A DNA stretch of 35,934 bases from the NCBI GenBank assembly GCA_002484335.1, contig DLJQ01000004.1:163949-199882 (forward strand), written 5' to 3'. This stretch comes from Flavobacteriales bacterium UBA7612 (lineage in GTDB: Bacteria; Bacteroidota; Bacteroidia; Flavobacteriales; Weeksellaceae). Below the pieces are notes generated by a model that did no database searches, had not been told where the DNA came from, and saw only the letters and a program-made list of their open reading frames with translations. Positions 34,620-35,934 of the stretch are shown piece after piece (positions within the stretch are counted from its first letter, which is position 1; the number at the start of each line of letters is the position of its first letter). The position numbers were made by a program, and so were the translations under genes.

Positions 34620-35375
34620 TTACATATAGTCTGTGTCTAATTTACCTTTTTTGAACTGAATAATATTAAGTTTACTCATAGCCCAAATACAAGGATACAT
34701 AGGATCAAATTCCCATTTTTTAACTGCAAAATTAGGTCTTCCACCAAATTTATGATGATTGTTATGTAAACATTCTCCCCACATTAACCAATCTATCGGC
34801 ATTAAGTTAGTAGATGTATCACCAACATCAAAATTACGATATCCTAATTTATGAGAAAACCAATTTATAACAACACCATGAAGAGGACTCATTAAAACTT
34901 GTAATGGAATAAAAACAAAATATGTCCATAATGGAGCATCAACAGCCACATAGATTAAAATGTAAATTAATACCCATGCTAATCTTACAGCATTATTTCC
35001 AGCAAATTTATCCCAAGCTCTCCAAGAAGGAACACCTTTTTTAAATTTAGCGAGTACATTTACTTTATCTAAATCAATTTGATTATATACAATTCTTGTT
35101 CTCCACATCATAGAAAAGAAATTACTATCGAATTGAGGAGAATGAGGATCTTTCTCTGTGTCAGCGTACGCATGATGGTGTCTATGCATAACGCCATAAG
35201 TATATGGACTTAAGTAAGATGACCCTTGAAAAATCCAAGATAAAACATGAAATGTTTTTTCCCAAGCTCTAGACATTGTAAACATAGCATGAGATGCATA
35301 TCTATGATGAAAAAAAGTTTGGAAAAATAAAGACGCATACCAATGTATGACGAAGATAATGATTACTGCTGTCAT
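34620..35375 (-). CDS. Acyl-CoA/fatty acid desaturase
   Basis: 251 residues. Three His boxes of membrane desaturases: HHRYASH (HRxxxH, ~23-29), HRHHHAYADTEKDPHS (HxxHH, ~63-68) and HNNHHKFGG (HNxHH, ~208-212). Hydrophobic segments: one at the N-terminus and a pair around 130-165. It introduces a double bond (typically delta-9) into acyl chains using a di-iron centre, adjusting membrane fluidity. Shorter than stearoyl-CoA desaturases but usual for flavobacterial members. A TATATTTG -7 element lies at 35402-35395. Confidence 0.92.
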   Translation of the reverse strand: MTAVIIIFVIHWYASLFFQTFFHHRYASHAMFTMSRAWEKTFHVLSWIFQGSSYLSPYTYGVMHRHHHAYADTEKDPHSPQFDSNFFSMMWRTRIVYNQIDLDKVNVLAKFKKGVPSWRAWDKFAGNNAVRLAWVLIYILIYVAVDAPLWTYFVFIPLQVLMSPLHGVVINWFSHKLGYRNFDVGDTSTNLMPIDWLMWGECLHNNHHKFGGRPNFAVKKWEFDPMYPCIWAMSKLNIIQFKKGKLDTDYM

Positions 35376-35394
35376 TACTAATAAAAAATTTTAG

Positions 35395-35415
35395 CAAATA
35401 TAACGTTTAGATTTG
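35395..35415. promoter_or_regulatory. Divergent -7 elements for the desaturase and DUF4442 genes
   Basis: Minus strand TATATTTG (35402-35395) faces the desaturase; plus strand TAGATTTG (35408-35415) faces the DUF4442 gene. Both match TAnnTTTG and lie back to back in an 89-bp gap. No clear -33 elements. Confidence 0.55.
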
Positions 35416-35464
35416 TTATATTAGGTATTCAAAATCATAGAATCATTAATTATTTTTATTTATA

Positions 35465-35914
35465 ATGAATAAAAAATTGTTTAAAAACATTCTTACTTCC
35501 CAAATACCAATAGCTTGGATAGCTGGAGTAAGATTAGAATCGTGGCAAGAAAATGAATTGTCAATTCGAGTAAAATTAGGTTTTCTTAACCAAAATCCAT
35601 TTAAAAGTATGTTTTGGGCTGTACAAGGAATGGCTGCAGAATTTTCTTCTGGCTTGATGGCTCAAGATAAGATTACAAAATCAGGAAAAAATATTTCAAT
35701 GCTTGTTTTAGGTATGCAATCCAAGTTTGTAAAAAAAGCTGTAGGCAAAATAGTTTTCACATGTACTGATGGATTAGCAATAGAAGATGCTATAACTAAA
35801 GCAATAGAAACGAATGAAGGAGTAACGTTAAATGTTACAAGTAGGGGTGTAGATGAAGCTGGAGATTTAGTTTCTGAATTTCAATTTATGTGGACATTTA
35901 AAGTAAGAAATTAA
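35465..35914 (+). CDS. DUF4442 hotdog-fold thioesterase-like protein
   Basis: 149 residues. A hotdog-like pattern: LSIRVKLGFLNQNPFKSMFWAVQGMAAEFSSGLMA (central helix and strand), then ISMLVLGMQSKFVKKAVGKIVFTCTDG and GVTLNVTSRGVDEAGDLVSEFQFMWTFK. This corresponds to DUF4442, related to acyl-CoA thioesterases. The substrate is unknown; divergence from a desaturase agrees with an acyl-chain role. It ends 20 bp before the window edge. Confidence 0.85.
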   Translation: MNKKLFKNILTSQIPIAWIAGVRLESWQENELSIRVKLGFLNQNPFKSMFWAVQGMAAEFSSGLMAQDKITKSGKNISMLVLGMQSKFVKKAVGKIVFTCTDGLAIEDAITKAIETNEGVTLNVTSRGVDEAGDLVSEFQFMWTFKVRN

Positions 35915-35934
35915 AAGTTTAAAAAATATCCATG

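Overview
The window is chromosomal DNA from a very AT-rich member of the Bacteroidota, most likely a Flavobacteriales/Weeksellaceae-type organism. The evidence is a type IX secretion (T9SS) sorting domain on the first protein, -7 promoter elements of the form TAnnTTTG upstream of many genes, absent Shine-Dalgarno sequences, and a typical flavobacterial housekeeping set. The species cannot be named from sequence alone. No tRNA, rRNA, CRISPR array or insertion sequence was found.

Layout. 1-6141: the 3' part of a giant repeat-rich secreted surface protein plus an outer-membrane barrel protein. 6458-10937: three separately terminated plus-strand genes (M3 peptidase lipoprotein, YebC-like protein, succinate-semialdehyde dehydrogenase). 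11040-13921: a Crp-like regulator with a small membrane protein, divergent from an Rrf2 regulator with an NAD(P)-binding protein, then a DUF3592-like membrane protein. 14042-18272: MsrA, a radical-SAM/TIGR03915 DNA-repair-type pair, a hypothetical gene and PanE. 18322-21522: an accessory island with a reverse transcriptase, a structured non-coding region and a divergent gene of unknown function. 21733-24227: flavin reductase, SDR-like and YqaE genes in an overlapping operon, then a frameshifted gene. 24456-35914: lipoamide dehydrogenase, EamA transporter, HAD phosphatase, polysaccharide deacetylase lipoprotein, TyrRS, RelA/SpoT, UbiA-like protein plus methyltransferase, desaturase and a DUF4442 protein.

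Two places stand out. First, the reverse transcriptase resembles the defence-associated DRT2/UG2 group. It is preceded by about 360 nt whose 5' and 3' ends pair through a perfect 15-bp helix and two further long-range helices, starting right behind a TAnnTTTG promoter. The cDNA-sense strand of that RNA is stop-free for 79 codons, which invites comparison with the 'neo' gene synthesis known for DRT2. Second, tyrS is preceded by a complete attenuator: a promoter, a 31-codon leader peptide with six Tyr codons (three consecutive), an antiterminator arm and an intrinsic terminator ending 12 nt before the tyrS start.

Also visible are four copies of an intergenic palindromic repeat family, a possible 20-codon upstream ORF overlapping the RelA/SpoT start, and in-frame repeat arrays in the surface protein. 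Operons are short and most are closed by strong hairpin terminators, several of them shared by convergent genes.
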